From the NCBI GenBank assembly GCA_014281115.1, contig JACONQ010000010.1:682001-746000 (forward strand): 64,000 nt of DNA, in the 5' to 3' direction. The stretch comes from Laburnicola sp. R22_1. Taxonomy: Eukaryota > Ascomycota > Dothideomycetes > Pleosporales > Didymosphaeriaceae. Position numbers and translations under genes: made by a program. Below the pieces are notes generated by a model. That model ran no database searches. It worked only from the letters and a program-made list of their open reading frames with translations, and had not been told where the DNA came from. Each line of letters opens with the position of its first letter. The stretch's first letter is position 1. Below are positions 30,790 through 43,424 of this stretch, piece after piece.

Positions 30790-32996
30790 ATGAGGTCGTC
30801 TAGATCTCCTCAGGATGTTCCGAGCGAGGGGGATGACCCGCGGACCGTTGTCTACGACCCTACTGACCCGTTCTGGCAGGACACCGATGATGACAATAAC
30901 GACATGGATTTCTTCCCCGCTACTGAGGACAGTGCCGACGGAGAGGAGGGCGATGCCGATGTGCAATTCCATGGTACAGTCTCCAGAAGCGCCACTCCTG
31001 TGGGTATGGCTAACAGTGGGTGAACAGATGCTGCGGAGGACCTCAGCGGGGTTGAGATCGAGGTTGAGATCACCGAAAACGACGACGGCGAAGAGGAGGA
31101 CGACGACGAAGAGGAAGATGGCGAACAAGGAGGCCTAGGTGGAGGCGCTAATCCGCGACAACCCATATACAGTATGGTTGCACTCCAAACAGATATGGTT
31201 GACCTGCTGACAATTGAAGTTTCCCGCGACCAGATACTGCAGCTGCTCGGCAACTCAGGCCTTCGACAACTCTTTGCTAGCGGTGGCATCATAGCCGGCG
31301 CTTCACGGCGACGATACCGACAAGAAGATGATGATGAAGAAGATGATGACGACGACGACAGCGGAAGGGCCACGGGATATGATGCTGTGGGTCCGCGGAG
31401 AAGAAGAAACAGAGGAAGGGCTGCATTTGAGAAGGTGCCTAGCGATGTCGGGCGCGATCTAATGAACACCGGCATATTTGGTTCAAATCACCGGTCGCAG
31501 GACAGTATAAAGAGGAGGAAGAGGCTGGCCTACAGCGTGATGCAACGGGAGTTGGGAGCGGGCAGCGACGGACGGCAAAAGAACGTCAACCGACTATTAC
31601 GCCAAGACATGATTCCAGAGAGCGTAGCGGACACAATTATCCACTATAATGCGCGATGCTACTCTGGACAATTCTCCGACGACGGTAACTTCTTCTTCTC
31701 CTGCGCTCAGGACTTCAAGGTACGAATGTACGATACATCGAACCCATATGACTGGAAATACTACAAGTCCGTAGTATATCCTTATGGCCGGTGGACCATT
31801 ACCGATGCCTCGTTGAGTCCTGACAATCGTTTCCTGGCGTACAGCTCAATTCGCAGTATAGTCTGCCTTGCACCTACCGATCCGAACAATGAGGCCGAGC
31901 CCCATCTCCTTGATTTTGCGAATACTGGCTCACTCAATCCACACAACTTCCACCCTTACTTCGGAATCTGGTCGATACGTTTCTCTGGCGATGGCCGCGA
32001 AATCGTCGCCGGAACCGGCGATCATTCGGTCTACGTATACGATATCGAGAGACGCCAATCTATACTACGCATACCAGGGCACGAAGACGATGTGAATGCT
32101 GTTTGCTTTGGTGATTCACAGTCGCCACATATCCTGTACTCAGGCTCCGACGACACGACGCTTAAGGTCTGGGACAGGAGAAGTATGGGCGACGGAAGGG
32201 AAGCTGGTGTGTTCCTAGGCCACACTGAAGGGTTGACATATGTGGACAGCAAAGGTGACGGACGTTACGTACTAAGCAACGGGAAGGACCAAACTGCGAA
32301 GTTGTGGGATCTGAGGAAAATGATGAGTAAGGAGAAGGCCGATGGCATCGACCCCTATGCATATACCACGCGCTTTGAGTATAGGAGTACCGCGTACGAC
32401 GAGGGCGACTATAGGCCGCATCCCCACGATTGTTCACTGGTCACTTTCCGCGGACACAAGGTATTGAAAACACTTATCCGGTGTCACTTTTCGCCGCCTG
32501 GGAGCACCGACTCGCGCTATGTGTACTCGGGAAGTTATGATGGCTCGGTCTATGTATGGAACCTGGACGCAACCATAGCAGGCAAGATCAACGTTCTCAA
32601 AGCCACCAAGAATTCAAGACCGCGAGATCCCAGCCTTGCGGCCGAAGCGTACGACTATTACGGACGAAATGGCGGCAGCTGGATGACGTGCGTGCGTGAC
32701 GCAAGTTGGCATCCCACTGCACCGGTGGTAGCAGGTTAGTGTTCGCGCGCGAGGTTTCTGCTCGATCGTACTAATGTGATGTAGCAACTTCCTGGAACGG
32801 CTGGGGTACATCCCAAGGCACCTGCACAGTGCACACTTGGAATGATGGTTTGGATGACGATGAAGCCGAACCCAAGCTAGGCAGACGGGTGGACGCGGAG
32901 CTTCGTCACGACGAGCGTCTGTACAGGAGCGGGACAAGCGCCACCCGCGCTAGTCAGAGACATTGGTATGACGACTTGATGGACGATGATGATTGA
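30790..32996 (+). CDS. WD40 protein of the DCAF11/WDR23 (LEC14B) family
   Basis: Exons 30790-30973, 31028-32734 and 32785-32996 give about 700 aa. An acidic N-terminus (runs of Asp/Glu around residues 75-105 and 180-195) precedes LEC14B-type blocks such as QLLGNSGLRQL and RQDMIPESVADTIIHYNARCYSGQFS. Then come WD repeats ending in KVRMYD, SVYVYD, TLKVWDRRSMGDGREAG, TAKLWDLRKMMS, SVYVWNLD and TVHTW. Human WDR23/DCAF11 is a substrate receptor of CUL4-DDB1 ubiquitin ligases that degrades NRF2-type factors. By family this protein should be a nuclear CRL4 adaptor. The short last exon supplies the final blade (ATSWNGWGTSQGTCTVHTW) and an acidic tail. Both splice joins leave one base and restore phase. 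Confidence 0.9.
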
Positions 32997-33293
32997 GAGC
33001 TGAATCCGGGCGCAGGTGGTCTTAGAGCAGGCCTCAATATTAGATTGGTTGGTGCTGGCTCCGGTCAAGTGGAAATGGATATATTGAAGTCCAAAGCCCG
33101 GGGCCCAATGCCGGTATTGTACAGCGTCCTAATAATGTTCAGAGGGGTGATGCGACCGATATGCGCCGCTCCTATGCCTGCCGCTTGTGACTGCTGATCC
33201 CCGACCTGTCTCTCCTGTCCCCCACAGCCTGCTCCCACTCGTATAGCTTGTTTTTCAGGCTCGTTCTCTGCGTCCCCGCGGTGCGTTCGTCAA

Positions 33294-33601
33294 CTATGAG
33301 CCACCAACGAGGATGTTGTTCACCGGAATATGGATGAGCTTGACCACATAGCCGATGACGCCCATGATGAGGAAGCCGACGCCGACTGCTTGTGAGATCT
33401 TGATGAATTCGCGCTGCTCAGGAGTCAGCGGCGCAAGCACACCCATGAAGAGGAGCGCACCTTGTCAGGCTTGGTGCATCGGTTGACGAATTGCAGACCG
33501 TCCTTGACGAACTCCTGGGGCACGCTGCGAGTGGAATGTCAGCAAATGCAGCGCTTGGAGCCGAGGGCAACGCACTCGGCAATTTCCTTGACCTGGTCCA
33601 T
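33294..33601 (-). CDS. SSS1: Sec61 gamma subunit (Sss1)
   Basis: A small gene of three exons (33576-33601, 33461-33524, 33294-33413) encoding 69 aa. It is the tail-anchored gamma subunit of the Sec61 translocon in the ER membrane. The peptide starts [18 protein letters not shown], continues with [21 protein letters not shown], and has one membrane helix ([23 protein letters not shown]) near the C-terminus. Every block matches the family and the length is normal. The first exon holds only 8 2/3 codons. The introns are short (51 and 47 bp). Because no exon exceeds 40 codons the gene is easily missed by simple open-frame scanning. Confidence 0.96.
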
Positions 33602-34521
33602 TGTCTGTGTTCTGGGTGGCGGAAGGCGGGTGTGGAGTGTTGTGTGTTGGATTGGATGCGGCGATGCGGACAGCTGGAACACAATATAGTCGTCTAGAAC
33701 TGGGGGACAGATTGCGGGTGCGTGCCAAGCCGCTAACGCCGAGCGTGTGCCAAGCTTCGTGCGTCGCGCCTGCCCTGAAGTGTGCTCTGCTCGTATTGAA
33801 CCACCACCTGCACAACCACTCTGTCAGTGCACGCTGACACCCACCAGGCGCTGCTATTCTGTCATCACCACACTCACCACTTCTCTAGCAGTCGACGCCG
33901 CGACCGAAACCATCTGTCGAGTCGGACCACGCTTACAGGAAGACGGGGCTGAAGGCGCGTTTGACGCGAACCTCGAAGCGCGTGCGCTCCTTTCTGTTGT
34001 AGCCTCGCAAGGCAGAGCATTACGCTGTATTCTTCACCCAGAAGTCATTGTAATACGCAATTCCCATTTCGCGCACTGCGCAGGAGACAGGGCTAGGGCC
34101 AGAGCTTCACATCTCTCTCACATACGTCCTGTACCTTTACACGTCTGCATCTGCCACAGAGGCGATTGGACTACCCATATCTTGCGTTGGGACCTTTACC
34201 GGACTTTGTACTAGCTCGACAAGCAGCCTTGTACTGTACGTATTTCCTCTGTTTTGCGCGGCTTCTTTGCCCCAGGGTGGCTGTTTGTCCCAAAGACATT
34301 GCTCTAGCCTTTTACTGTAAAATACTTGCTGATAGGGCACGCGCATACAGACTTGGACGTTCCGTCTGCTGCTAGCTTGCAGAACAAGTAATCGAAGCCA
34401 AATCCAAAACCGTGCTTCTCACCTGCACACTCTCTGCTCAGTTTCGGAGTATATTTGACTACCTTCGCTGAGTTGCATCATCTGGGCAATACTTGCAATC
34501 TCACTCTAATCACACAGCAAC
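33602..34521. other. divergent promoter region (SSS1 / RRM protein)
   Basis: This 920-bp spacer lies between the starts of SSS1 and the RRM gene. An open stretch around 33747-34214 lacks an ATG and has no recognisable motif, so it is treated as noncoding. Both promoters, and probably a long leader of the RRM gene, lie here. Confidence 0.5.
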
Positions 34522-35863
34522 ATGGCCGATGACGATAACTTCGATATCGATATCTATGGCGACGACTCCGGTCACAACTACCAGGAACCTTCTGTTGGAC
34601 AAGATGCGGCACAACCCGACACCGCTATGCATACCGATTCGCATGCCGACCAATCGATGGACACGTCTGGCGTGAAGCTCGAAGGTGGAGACGCAGCAAA
34701 CAAACAAGGGGACCCAGGTGCAGCAACAAACGGAGATGCGCATCATGGAAGCGACACACAACAGATATCGAGCACTGGCACCTCGGTCGGCAACCAGACT
34801 TTCCAGAAACAGGCGCCTCAGCAGCAGGGCGTGAAGCGTAAACAGGGAGAAGACGACGACCGGCCCATGGATCCAGGCGCCACTGCAGCACTCATGATCA
34901 ATGAGGTGAATTGGTGGATAAGTGAGGAGGACATCCGCGGCTGGGCAAACCAGAGCGGCTGTGAAGATGAGCTCAGCAACATCACTTTCCACGAGCATAA
35001 AGTCAACGGCAAAAGCAAAGGGTGAGAGAGACTCTTGCGTCAGGTCAACTATGCTGACGATCAATGTAGCCAAGTTTACGTGCAGTTACAGAGTCCACAA
35101 GCCGCCACCGCCCTCAAGCATCAGATAGAAGACCTCTACAAAGATCAAGCCCATGCTAAGAAGCCTACAGCCATCTTCAACCCACCCCACGTCAACCCGT
35201 TCAAGACCCTTCCCAAGGATGTGCCCCAACGGGAGAAGAATCGCGGCGACCGGTCATCTTCCGGCAATTATGGCAATCAAGGCGGACAGGGAGGTCACTT
35301 GAGGAATTTCAACAACCCTAGAGGCAACTTCAACAACAATAGGGGAGGGAACAGCATGAACTTCCAACGTAACTTCTCCGGACCTGCAGGTAACATGGGC
35401 GGAAACATGGGTGGTTTCGGCGGCCCAGGCCCCATGAATAGCTTTGGCGGTGGCCCGATGGGCGGAATGAACAACTTCGGCGGGGGCAACTTTAATCGCG
35501 GTGGCATGATGGGCGGCATGCGCGGCGGCATGAACAACCGTGGACGTGGCGGCATGGGCATGAACAACATGGCTGGAATGAACATGCCCATGGCCAATGG
35601 CATGATGGGCATGGGTGGCGCCATGAACATGATGGGCGGTGGTATGGGTATGATGGGTGGAGGGATGGGTACGTCAAACCTCCTTGTTCCTTTCCCTCGG
35701 TATATTGATCAACTGTTAACGTGTACGTGCACATATAGGAGCTGGCCCCGGCGGCTTTAGCGGCAACCAACCTCAATTCAACATGGGTGCATATCCCCAG
35801 AGCCAAGGCGGCGGTGATGGTAACTGGAATCCCCATGGCGCTAAGAGGCCTCGTCCAGAGTAG
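34522..35863 (+). CDS. RRM protein resembling cleavage factor Im 68 kDa subunit (CPSF6/7-like)
   Basis: Three exons (34522-35021, 35070-35668, 35739-35863) give about 407 aa. An acidic N-terminus (DDDNFDIDIYGDD) is followed by a Gln/Gly/Thr-rich linker. The single RRM lies at about residues 115-195: ALMINEVNWWISEEDIRGWA is the first strand and helix, then SNITFHEHKVNGKSKGQVYVQL is the RNP1-like part. The WW and FxExKxNGxSKG patterns resemble CFIm68, which cooperates with CFIm25 in mRNA 3'-end processing. The C-terminal 200 residues are a Gly/Met/Asn-rich low-complexity domain with RGG-like and GGM repeats, ending in the basic HGAKRPRPE. Baker's yeast lacks this subunit, so the assignment rests on the RRM pattern. 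Confidence 0.8.
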
Positions 35864-37401
35864 GCCCTTGAACAGACGCAAATCTGCCTTGATCGTACTT
35901 TCGAATCCCTCACAGCCGTGGAAGAGCACCGCCTCGCTCGAAATCCGATTGTCTTCATCGTTCGACTTCTGCTTGTAATCCGGACAATCACGTGTGGATT
36001 TTCGGAACATCCTGCTACATTCATTTCACCGGCTCTCCTTTTTCTGATAATTGTTTGGGGCTGGGTATCCTGGAGCTAGTGGCGCAGCAACGGACACAAC
36101 ATCGGGTTTCTCAAACTATCGAATGCAACTCACGTTTTGATATATGTGGTATCATCCTGTTTCCAACCTTCTTTTCTGCCTACAATGTTTCGCATCCAAT
36201 ATTTTTTAGCATGGTGTTGTGGGGTGTTTTTGTCTACTGTACTGACGGCCTCCTGGATACGCTGTGTTTTCTTGGTTCCTCATATGTCTGCATGTTTTTC
36301 GCATTACTGCCTTGTATACTATTAACGGCATTGTATGATCCTGTCCCTCGTAGAGCTGTCTAGACTTCGGCTTTGCATGATGATGATGGTGGTGGAAGGC
36401 ACGACTGATGATGACTCGACTTGGCATGTATTGTATAGTAGTTAGTATTTAAGAGGTAAAAGATATAGCTATATGTTTCGCATAGGACAGTCATGGCATT
36501 TCTCCCCTTTTGCTTGTTTAGGAAATAGCGAGGGGATGTATGTGCTCGCCCTAATAAGTCGTGGTCGACTGCGGGAATACCATTCACGCATCCCACTGAC
36601 AATCGTACGGCCAGACTGATCTATGTACTGGCGAGTTCGGGACGGTATACCTTCTATTCTTCTAGCGCCCGTGCTCCAACGCCCATGTGACGAACTGTGG
36701 CTATAAGCGATGACAAAACCAAAACCCACCACCACCAGCATACAGCAGCACTCACCCAACTACAAGTCCGCATGCATGCATGCAAGCACGTTCGGCCCGT
36801 CAACGCAGCAAGCGCCACAGCGCCCCCCTTATACCTCGGCCTCCTATCCAGACCTACTTGGCGGGAAAATCAACGCCTGTGCTTTTCATCTGGGTATAAG
36901 GGCCGGCGGGACCTTTACTAGGAATTGTACCGGGGCCGGATTACGCGACGACGCGACATGGACCAATCCCCTCACTCTGCGCGCCGTGCGTGTCTTCTAC
37001 AACGACGTTCTCGGGGTCGAGTAGCGGCGACGTGGAAGCGAAATTAGGTCATGCGGTGGTGAGGAAGAGGTGGAAAGGGCGTGGTGCGGCGGGTTTGTTG
37101 TGCGATGCATGCGATGCGTGCGATACAGGGACCGAAAGCGTAAACGGGAGTTGAGGAGTTCATTTATAGGTGGAATTGGTGGGGTGCGCTATTGGGGGAA
37201 TAGGAGTGGCAGGATGGTGGTAGGGCCGGGGGAATTATTGCCTTTGGAGATGATGGTTCCTGGTCGGTTCCGGATGGTCGGTCGTGTAGTGGGTGGGACG
37301 AGATTGTTGTATATTTTACGGGTTCTCGCACGCGTAGTAGGTTGCTTTGTGATCGTCGTCGTCGTCGTCGTCGTCGTTTGAGATTTCAACATTGAGTCAA
37401 G
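35864..37401. other. intergenic with microsatellite near the downstream gene
   Basis: These 1.5 kb lie between the RRM gene and the GH5 gene. No conserved peptide, RNA gene or transposon was recognised. The region near 36820-36960 is GC-rich and may be promoter. A trinucleotide repeat sits just before the GH5 start. Confidence 0.5.
37353..37377. repeat. (TCG)8 microsatellite in GH5 leader
   Basis: Eight uninterrupted TCG/CGT trinucleotides end 25 bp upstream of the GH5 start codon, probably inside its 5' untranslated region. Confidence 0.9.
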
Positions 37402-39630
37402 ATGGTTGCTGGGTTTGAGAAATTGGTGCTTTTTGGTGCGCTTTTGGCAGGGGCTTTTGCTGCTAATGGGCCGTATGCTCAGTGTGAGTCTTTTCTGTGG
37501 TGGGATGGCTGATGAGAGGAAACTGACTGGTGTAGGTGGTGGGAAGGGCTTCACTGGCGATACGACGTGTCCTTCTGGGTATACTTGCCAAGTTCAGAAT
37601 GAGTGTATGTAACCCTCAATTGATGGTCGTGTATGCTTTTGACATTTGTTGTAGGGTATCACCAGTGCCTTCCGGGTACCACCAGTGCATCTTCGTCTGC
37701 ACGGCCGAGCTCTACGCTCGTGACTTCTTCAGTTAGGATTTCATCGACAGCGTCGGCCACTACGGGCGGAGGTGTAAAATGCACAGGAACTTTCACGCCG
37801 GTGTCGGCTTCTGCATTTGTCGCGTCCATGAATCCTGGTTGGAATCTGGGTAATACCCTCGATGCTGTGGAAGATGAAGGCGATTGGAATAACCCCCCTG
37901 TTGTTGCGACAACTTTTGACGGTAAGCATGCAAATTCATAGAGCAAACAGCACAGACACTGACTTCAATAGACGTCAAGACCGCTGGGTTCAAGGGCATT
38001 CGCCTCCCCGTAACATGGGCATACCACTTCACCTCCTCCTCGCCAACCTGGACCGTCGACTCCGCATGGCTCCAACGTGTCTCCGACGTCGTCGACATGG
38101 TCACCAGCCGCGGCTTCTCCACCATTGTAAACGTGCACCACGACAGCTGGGTCTGGGCCGATGTGACCGCTCCTGGCGCCAATATTACCATGATCGAAGA
38201 GAAATTCTACCGCCTCTGGTACCAGATTGGAACGAAGCTTGCGTGCAAGGGCAGCCGGGTGGCATTTGAGCCCATCAACGAGGCCCCTGGGACCACGGCC
38301 GAGCACGGTGCTCAGATCAACAAGCTCAACAACATCTTCCTGCAGGCGATCAGCGATGCCGGTGGCTTCAACACCCAGCGTGTAGTCACGCTCGTGGGTG
38401 CCGGCGAAGATTCAATCAAGACGAATCAATGGTTTAAGCGTCCGGATGCAAAGTTCAAGAACCCCTGGGCAATCCAATACCACTACTACTCTCCCTGTAA
38501 GTGCCACTCACTCAATCTGCTGAGTGACAATCTTGCTCGCATCCACTAACAGCATCCCAAAACAGACGAATTCATCTTCTCCGCCTGGGGCAAGACAATC
38601 TGGGGCTCCGACGCGGACAAAGCCGCCCTCGACGCCGACTTCGCCGCCATCCGCAATAACTTCACCGACGTCCCCCTCATAATCGGCGAATGGGACGCCA
38701 GCCCCGTCGACACCGAAACAGCCGGCCGCTGGCGCTACTTCGACTGTAAGTCCCCCGTATACGCAACCCCTTACATGATCCAATCCAATCCAATCAAGAC
38801 GAGCACAATGCTAATCCCTTACAACAGTCCTCATCCGCACCGCCGCAAAATACAACACAGCCACCGTAATCTGGGACAACGGCGCCGACCACCTCAACCG
38901 CGCAACCCACCAATGGCGCGACCCGACCGCCCTCTCCCTCCTCACCTCCGCCGCAGCCGGCCACCCCAACAGCCTCCCCGACAGCACCACCGACCCCACC
39001 TCGCCAATGCAATCCTCGTCCGCCTACCTTTACCACAAAGCCAACGCCCCCATCGCAGACACCACGCTCCCCTACCTCTTCAACGGCAACACGCTCTCCA
39101 GCATCAAGCACGGAAAAACAGGCGCCCTCCTCCGAAAAGGAACCGACTTCTCGACCTCCCCAACGGGAATAACGCTCAGGGCCGCGTTCATCAAAACAGT
39201 CATCACGGACCCCACCGCAACAGGCTCGCTGCTAAACCTCACGTTAGCCTTCTCAGCCGGCGCCCCGACAACTATCAATATCATGCAGTACGCGACTCCC
39301 AAACTAGGACGAACCAGCTCCGCCCTCCCCGCCGGTGCATCGACCGACGTCTTCATCCCCGTGACGTGGGCTGGGCAGAACCGCCCTGCTACCGTGCGGG
39401 CTATCAAGAGCGATGGAGGTATCTTGATTGATGATTTTACGCAGTGGTTTGGGCCCATGCAGGCGGGGAGGTTGACGTATAATGGACAGTGGAACTGGGA
39501 TGCGAATAATGTCATTTTAAGGGCCCCCGTGCTGGATGCCGTGAGAAGTGCGGGAAAGACGACGACCTTCACCATCGAGTTTTATCCTAGGGAGCCTGCG
39601 AATGTGGCCAATTACACCATAACTGTGTAA
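37402..39630 (+). CDS. secreted GH5 endoglucanase: CBM1 - GH5 - CBM_X2-like - CBM46-like
   Basis: Six exons (37402-37483, 37536-37604, 37655-37921, 37972-38496, 38566-38745, 38828-39630) encode about 641 aa. A signal peptide (residues 1-20) precedes a fungal cellulose-binding CBM1 with its Cys pattern (CGGKGFTGDTTC, CQVQNEWYHQC) and a Ser/Thr linker. The GH5 barrel follows: GWNLGNTLD, GFKGIRLPVTW, VNVHHDSW, the acid/base Glu243 in FEPINEAPG and the nucleophile Glu356 in LIIGEWDAS. After the barrel there is an Ig-like region with NGNTLSSIKHGKTGALLRKG and LLNLTLAFSAG that resembles CBM_X2. A final beta-rich region with LTYNGQWNWDANNVILRAP resembles CBM46. The X2-46 pair is known from bacterial GH5_4 enzymes. 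All introns fall in phase 1, and five joins restore conserved codons. The likely role is extracellular beta-glucan or xyloglucan breakdown. Confidence 0.92.
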
Positions 39631-39921
39631 GCAGCTAGCGGGCACTTTTCGTTTGTATATAGTCACTTTGCTCTGTGCAAATACTCTCGACTTTGAATAG
39701 ATGGTGAAGGAAGATCTGGTTCAATATGTCGAGCAAAAGGGTGAGGGTGGTACAAATGTACGCAAAAGCTCCTCCACCAGAGCTCATTCCCGAATCGTAC
39801 AAAACCATGGCTACCAATGTCCTCCCAATCAAGAATTCGAACAATGTATAAAACAGCGCTAAAACATACTATTCGCTATGACAACCGCAACGTCGGTGGC
39901 TCATGATCATATACACGCCCT

Positions 39922-42900
39922 CTACTCCTCGAGGTACGACAATTTCCGCATCTCGCCCAGCCTCGTCCTGGCCTGGGCAAGAGAATTCTCGAGCTGCAAG
40001 ATCTCGACCTAGAGAAAATAATTAGCACCAGAGAAGTTCGATATCTGAAATGATGTATACATACCTGCTGCTCCATCTGTCGAACCTTGAACTCGTGGTC
40101 ACTCAACTTGGTGTAATCCACATTCTCCCCCTCGTTCTTGTTCTTTTGCGCAATGATATCCTGCACCTGCCTCACCAACGCCCGACAAGCGCTTGTAACA
40201 GCCTTCGACGCATTCTCCAGTCGATCTTGCGTCTTGCTCATGAAGCTAGCCTTCACACGACTTGCAGCCACGAGCTGTGCGGTCGAAGCAGCTACGTCGT
40301 TGGACGCAACAATGAGTTGCTCAGGCGAATTGCGGCCGGAGATGACACCATCAGCGGTCTCAATGAGCGTGTTTGTCGATGATGCAACCGCTTTGGCCGC
40401 ACTAATGAGACCCTCAGTCCAGCGGTTGTGCTTCTTGTAGAATTGGGTGCGGGTCATGCTGCCCTTGCCTTCTCGAACAATCTCTTTCTGTGATTCGGTA
40501 GCGGCCTTGATGAGCTGAGCAATGGCATTGGTCACAGCAATGGCAGCCTCCAAAATAGAATCGTGGATCTTGAGCTCGTAAGTTGAGAACTGATCTCTCG
40601 GCTTGTTCTTCAGTTTTGCAAGGCGCTCGGCGGCAGCGGCGATAGCATTGGCAGCCTTGTCTAGTTCATTCTCAACCAAATCGCCAAGGTCACCGGAAGC
40701 ATTGGTAATCTTGCTCTTCGGTGCGAAAGCGTCGGCCAACTTCGACAAGCTTTGGAGACTGCGGAGGACTTCGGCATTGTTGTTTACAACCACATTGAAC
40801 TTGCCGTCCGTGTCGAGATCATACAGCCGTACTGATTGAACATTACGGAAGAATTTCACCGTAGCGGTAGCAGATTGTCGCGAAGCCGTAATGAGCGCAT
40901 CCGCCTTATTTTCATCCGAGGCGAACCTGGTGAGACCCTTGGTGTCGCTCAGCACGTCGCCTATCGCTCCAGCAAACGCGTTGACTGCCTTGATAACCTC
41001 AGCATGGGTAGCATTCGGACCGTCTGCAATGAACCCATTGAAAGCTGTAGCAAAGTCCATTGCGCAAGTTGATGCCTTCTCGATCTGTGAAAGCACGAAA
41101 GCGCCGGAAGCGTTTTGGTTTCCAGCATGCATCGAAGAATCCAGCTCATACAAGGCATCATCGACACGTTGTACCCCGCTTTGAAGCACCGAGTCAATGA
41201 TGTCGTTGATTTTCTGGAGGCTGTCTTGAATAAGTGTATCAAGATGGCCATCTAGTACATTGTCGTTGGCGTTCTGGTTCAGCTTGAGATCATTCAATTC
41301 CAGAAGGGTCTGGTCCATCCCTGCTCGGAAAATTTCCAGCTCTTCCTCCTTTTCACGAAGTTGACGCTCCAGATCCGAATCGCCTTCACGGTACTTCATC
41401 TGCATGTCCTCCAACGAGCGTGTTTTGTTGCGTAAAGCTTCTTCAAGATCCGCAATTTCTCTGTTGTGCCTTGATAACATAGCAGAAAGCTCGGAGCCCT
41501 TTCCTCGCTCGGCATTTTCAGCCCTCTCGAGGGCAAAGCGGAGTTCACGCTTCAGCTTCTCCAGCTCTTCCTTGTGGCCACCGCTGTGACGATCTTTGTC
41601 TAGCAAAGCACGGTCCCGCTCACGGATCATGTCGGCAAGTTCCAGGTTCTTGGTCTTTAGTTCTCGTTGTAGCTTATCCCGCGCATCAATTGCTTCTTGC
41701 GCGGAATTGGCCTTGAGCTGCACCGACTTGAACTTCTGTAGAAGCTGAAGGTGTTCATGCCGTAGCTGCGAATAGAGCTTGGCGAGAGATTCATACTTTG
41801 ACCTCCATGTGTTGAGTTGCTCTTGAAGCGCGCGAACCTGATCGTCTCGAGAGCCCATCTGCTGCTGAAAGTTCTGGTTCATTTGATTTATCTCTCCCTC
41901 TAGGGCTTTCATCCGCTGATCGTACTGTTGCAGCATGAGTTGATCACGCTCATACTGTGCACGTGCGTTTAGGTTCTCCCGCTCAAGCTCGGCGAGACGT
42001 CCCTGGGTCTGCTGCTGATATTGTTCGCGCAATAGCTGCTCTTGTGCCAACCGAGCCTGCTCTGCTTGCAGTCGCTGTTGCTCTTCGAAATCTTGCTGTG
42101 CACGCATCTGGGCCTCTTGCTGCTGCCGTTGAGCTATTTCCCATTGCTCCTGGAGCCGTCGTTGCTCCGCTTCATACTCGTCCTGCAGTCTCTTCTGGTC
42201 GTTCTTCCAGAACTCGTTGATAGGTTCGGGATCCACAGAGGTGGGACGCGCTGGCGGGGGTGCGGGATCTTCAGAAGCCTTTGGCCGCGCGGGTAACGCA
42301 GGTGCCTCGTCATCGGACAGGAGATTTGGTGGATCCTGTGGCAGTTTTGGCACGGTGATCAAGCTCGTGAGGTACCTAAGATTAGAGCACTCGTAGTAGA
42401 ACTTGACAAGACGGTAATGCTGCGCATCATATCTCCCACGAAGGGGAGACAGGGCCTCATCATCACCAAGCGCTGCGCAAGTCAGCGAAGAACTTTAGAG
42501 CTATGTGATAGTAAACTCACTTGTATGCATCGCACGGAGCATGCTCGTGATAAATTTGTAGATGCCATAGCTCTCCTGTACCAGTCCTACGAGCGCAGAG
42601 ATCCGACATTCGTTGTTGTTGGCGCTCCTGAAATGCGAAAAGATAAGCTTCTGGAACTGGTCTATTTGGTCCTGCAGCGTCATTAAGTCCGAAATGGTCT
42701 CGTAGCCCTCGTTGGGATCGTTGATGGACTTCAGACTGATATACTCCTCGTATTCAAACGTGCCTACCCAGCGTCAGTCCTGGTCACTTCTCGTATGCGA
42801 GCAACGCACCATTAAATTCCGGATGCTGCCGATGAAAGGCAAGCTTCGCCTGGAGGTAGTAGACGTATTCAGAGATTAGTCGCCCGTAGCCTTTGAGGCC

Positions 42901-43424
42901 ATCGCCCCCGCCCGTGCCCCGCTGCAAGCTGTCCAGCCACTGGATGTGGGCCTGGGCCTCCTTCAGGACTATGGGATGGCCTTCCTGGAGAACTTTGTGG
43001 ACGGTGATGAGGGCCTTGAATGTCTGGACCTCGTCGGCCATGATTGGCTGCCTACGGTGTGGGTCAGCATCTATACAGTGCGCGACGCATCGGGTGGCAT
43101 GATCCCCCGCGGCCTACGGGCAGGCGTACGCACACTTTCATGCCCTGCCAGAAGGAGTTGGAGCTCTTGTGGTCCCATGTGTACACAATACAGCTGCGGA
43201 CATGTTTTCCTGCGCCGGTGTCAGCTACGAGGGCGCGGGGGGACCCGGGGTGCACGTACGCTTGGGGGCCGTCTCCTCAATGCTCGTGGCCTTGCGGATG
43301 TTGATGGCGAGGTCCGTCTCCTGCCTGGGAAAGTGCTGCATGTGAGCTGGCGAAATCATGTCGGCACGGCGTCTGCTTACTTGCCCATGTCCACATTGCG
43401 GGAGGAGGGCCCATAGAGAGACAT
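39922..43424 (-). CDS. SLA2: Sla2/End4, actin- and clathrin-adaptor (ANTH, coiled coil, I/LWEQ)
   Basis: Seven exons (43381-43424, 43260-43324, 43134-43209, 42810-43051, 42521-42763, 40065-42472, 39922-40008) give about 1,054 aa, the usual length. Sla2 links the plasma membrane and clathrin coat to actin during endocytosis. The start MSLYGPSSRNVDMGK leads into the ANTH domain with DLAINIRKATS, HVRSCIVYTWDHKSS, and DEVQTFKALITVHKVLQEGHPI. A Pro-rich segment and a Gln/Arg-rich coiled coil occupy residues 300-600. The C-terminal I/LWEQ (THATCH) domain contains FSTYELKIHDSILEAA, KEIVREGKG and HEFKVRQMEQQ. The last exon adds ILQLENSLAQARTRLGEMRKL, the C-terminal dimerisation helix. Four short 5' exons were placed by phase and homology. 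In many ascomycetes SLA2 flanks the mating-type locus, but here its neighbours are SLU7 and the GH5 gene. Confidence 0.96.

Noticed and set aside
33747..34214. 155-codon open stretch upstream of the RRM gene
   Set aside because: It begins with GTG rather than ATG, shows no family motif, and lies in a divergent promoter region.
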